Shown here: one piece after another, positions 5,547 through 6,278 of the stretch
Layout of the letters: the number at the start of each line of letters is the position of its first letter
Position numbering within the stretch: the stretch's first letter is position 1
NCBI GenBank assembly: GCA_015229045.1
Contig: JADGCJ010000178.1
Location: forward strand, 1 to 6,278
DNA from: Magnetococcales bacterium
Lineage (GTDB): Bacteria > Pseudomonadota > Magnetococcia > Magnetococcales > DC0425bin3
Direction of reading: 5' to 3'
Length of the DNA stretch: 6,278 nt
Notes under the pieces: generated by a model
Databases searched by the model: none
The model's input: the letters and a program-made list of their open reading frames with translations, nothing else
Told to the model about the DNA's origin: nothing
Position numbers and translations under genes: made by a program

Positions 5547-6197
5547 ATGAACAAGAAGTTGCCGGATTGGTATGATGAATTCTGGGAAACAAGTTTTCTT
5601 CCAGAAATTGAGGACATTATCGAGGATGTTAAAACTCGCGATGGCGGTACCTTGGTCCTTGCCGATGGAGCCAAGGAACGAGTTTTTAAAAGCTTTATTG
5701 CTATGCGAAAATATACGAGGGACCATATGCAGAAAGAGCATGTGGATGGAGCAAGCGGTAAACCAAAAAAGATGGATCGCCACAAACTGGCAGCATGCGT
5801 GGCAGGTGCCCTCCTCCACGAAAAGGTACTTGGTTTTTCGATTGAATCACCTGTAGAGACATGGTCGCTTCGCGCTTTTTTTGGCAATGAAATTTTGGCC
5901 TTTCAGTGTGGTTTGAACATCATGGCTGCCTTTATTCTCGAGGGTACTCTGAAAAAATTATCCCCCGACCAGGCAAGGAAAATTCAGGAACTCGGATTTG
6001 AGATGCCTCCAACGCATCATCAGGATGGCGAAGGAACTGAAGAGTACGAGTGGCATTTCTGCCGTGCCCTGCGCATTTCTCGTAACTTGCGAGGAAAAGA
6101 CATTGCCCCGGATGAACCTCCGGTTGATCTCCTTTTGCTTTCCGCCATTTTCTACCACATTGAGCTTTGTAACCTGGTCAAGTGTGAGGCCGCGTAA
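5547..6197 (+). CDS. Hypothetical protein with RHK and NExLAF motifs, 216 residues
   Basis: I cannot name a function. The ATG is preceded by GGGGAG nine bases upstream. The protein appears soluble and mostly helical. It has an acidic N terminus (WYDEFWETSFLPEIEDIIED), a central basic segment, then MDRHKLAACVAGALLHEKVLGF (76-97), NEILAFQCGLNIMAAFILE (114-132), YEWHFCRALRISRN (167-180) and a hydrophobic C-terminal helix LLLLSAIFYHIELCNL (195-210). The ordered polar residues D77-R78-H79-K80, N114-E115, H170 and H204-E206 look like a conserved active or metal-binding site on a helical scaffold, but this is inference. I have a vague memory of DRHKxAA and NExLA motifs in uncharacterised proteins of mobile elements. 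Base composition is lower in GC than the housekeeping block (28 of 60 in the row at 5641 against 36 of 60 at 1201, counted by hand), consistent with transfer. A spaced inverted repeat GTATTG/CAATAC (5483-5488, 5510-5515) lies in its leader. Confidence 0.75.
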   Translation: MNKKLPDWYDEFWETSFLPEIEDIIEDVKTRDGGTLVLADGAKERVFKSFIAMRKYTRDHMQKEHVDGASGKPKKMDRHKLAACVAGALLHEKVLGFSIESPVETWSLRAFFGNEILAFQCGLNIMAAFILEGTLKKLSPDQARKIQELGFEMPPTHHQDGEGTEEYEWHFCRALRISRNLRGKDIAPDEPPVDLLLLSAIFYHIELCNLVKCEAA

Positions 6198-6278
6198 AAC
6201 TCAACCCCGACTGTCACAGGGCCATCGCATTTGAAATTGGCATGCTTGAAAAATCGGACCTTGAACCGCGTTTATTTT

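Overview
The window carries a chromosomal housekeeping block on the minus strand, with accessory-looking genes at both ends. Read in the direction of transcription, right to left, the block is rpmH (4637-4503), rnpA (about 4501-4103), yidD (4092-3883), yidC (3856-2192) and mnmG (2077-248). This is the widespread ribosomal protein L34 / RNase P protein / membrane insertase cluster. YidC has an N-terminal membrane anchor and a large periplasmic domain, so the host is Gram-negative. The GC-rich coding, the alphaproteobacterial style of L34 and YidC, and the GC-rich palindromic intergenic repeats suggest an alphaproteobacterial or deep-branching relative such as the magnetotactic cocci. That placement is tentative.

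Two departures from the common gene order are visible. mnmE, often between yidC and mnmG, is missing from that position. After mnmG, the common rsmG-parA-parB run is replaced by the 5' part of a nucleotidyltransferase-fold gene (1-166). Hairpin repeats that share a 25-bp identical core in opposite orientations lie just downstream of both yidC (2130-2161) and mnmG (167-236), so mnmG is bracketed by them. mnmG starts after a long A/T leader with no Shine-Dalgarno sequence.

The rpmH/rnpA junction is odd. RnpA has no ordinary start codon where the family normally begins, and its frame stays open upstream through almost all of rpmH. A good sigma70-type promoter (TTGACC, 16-bp spacer, TATGAT) lies about 140 bases upstream of rpmH. 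Its -35 box touches the stop codon of a 39-codon minus-strand reading frame (4919-4800) that resembles the C-terminal half of DUF4160 proteins.

The right end differs in character. A 242-base A/T-rich divergent spacer (4920-5161) holds a perfect T8A8 palindrome and a 12-base direct repeat. Two plus-strand genes of unknown function follow: a 73-codon gene with a near-perfect ribosome binding site and a probable downstream terminator, and a 216-codon, lower-GC gene with recognisable polar motifs but no function I can name. The minus-strand block makes the protein-synthesis, RNA-processing and membrane-insertion machinery; the flanking genes look acquired or accessory.
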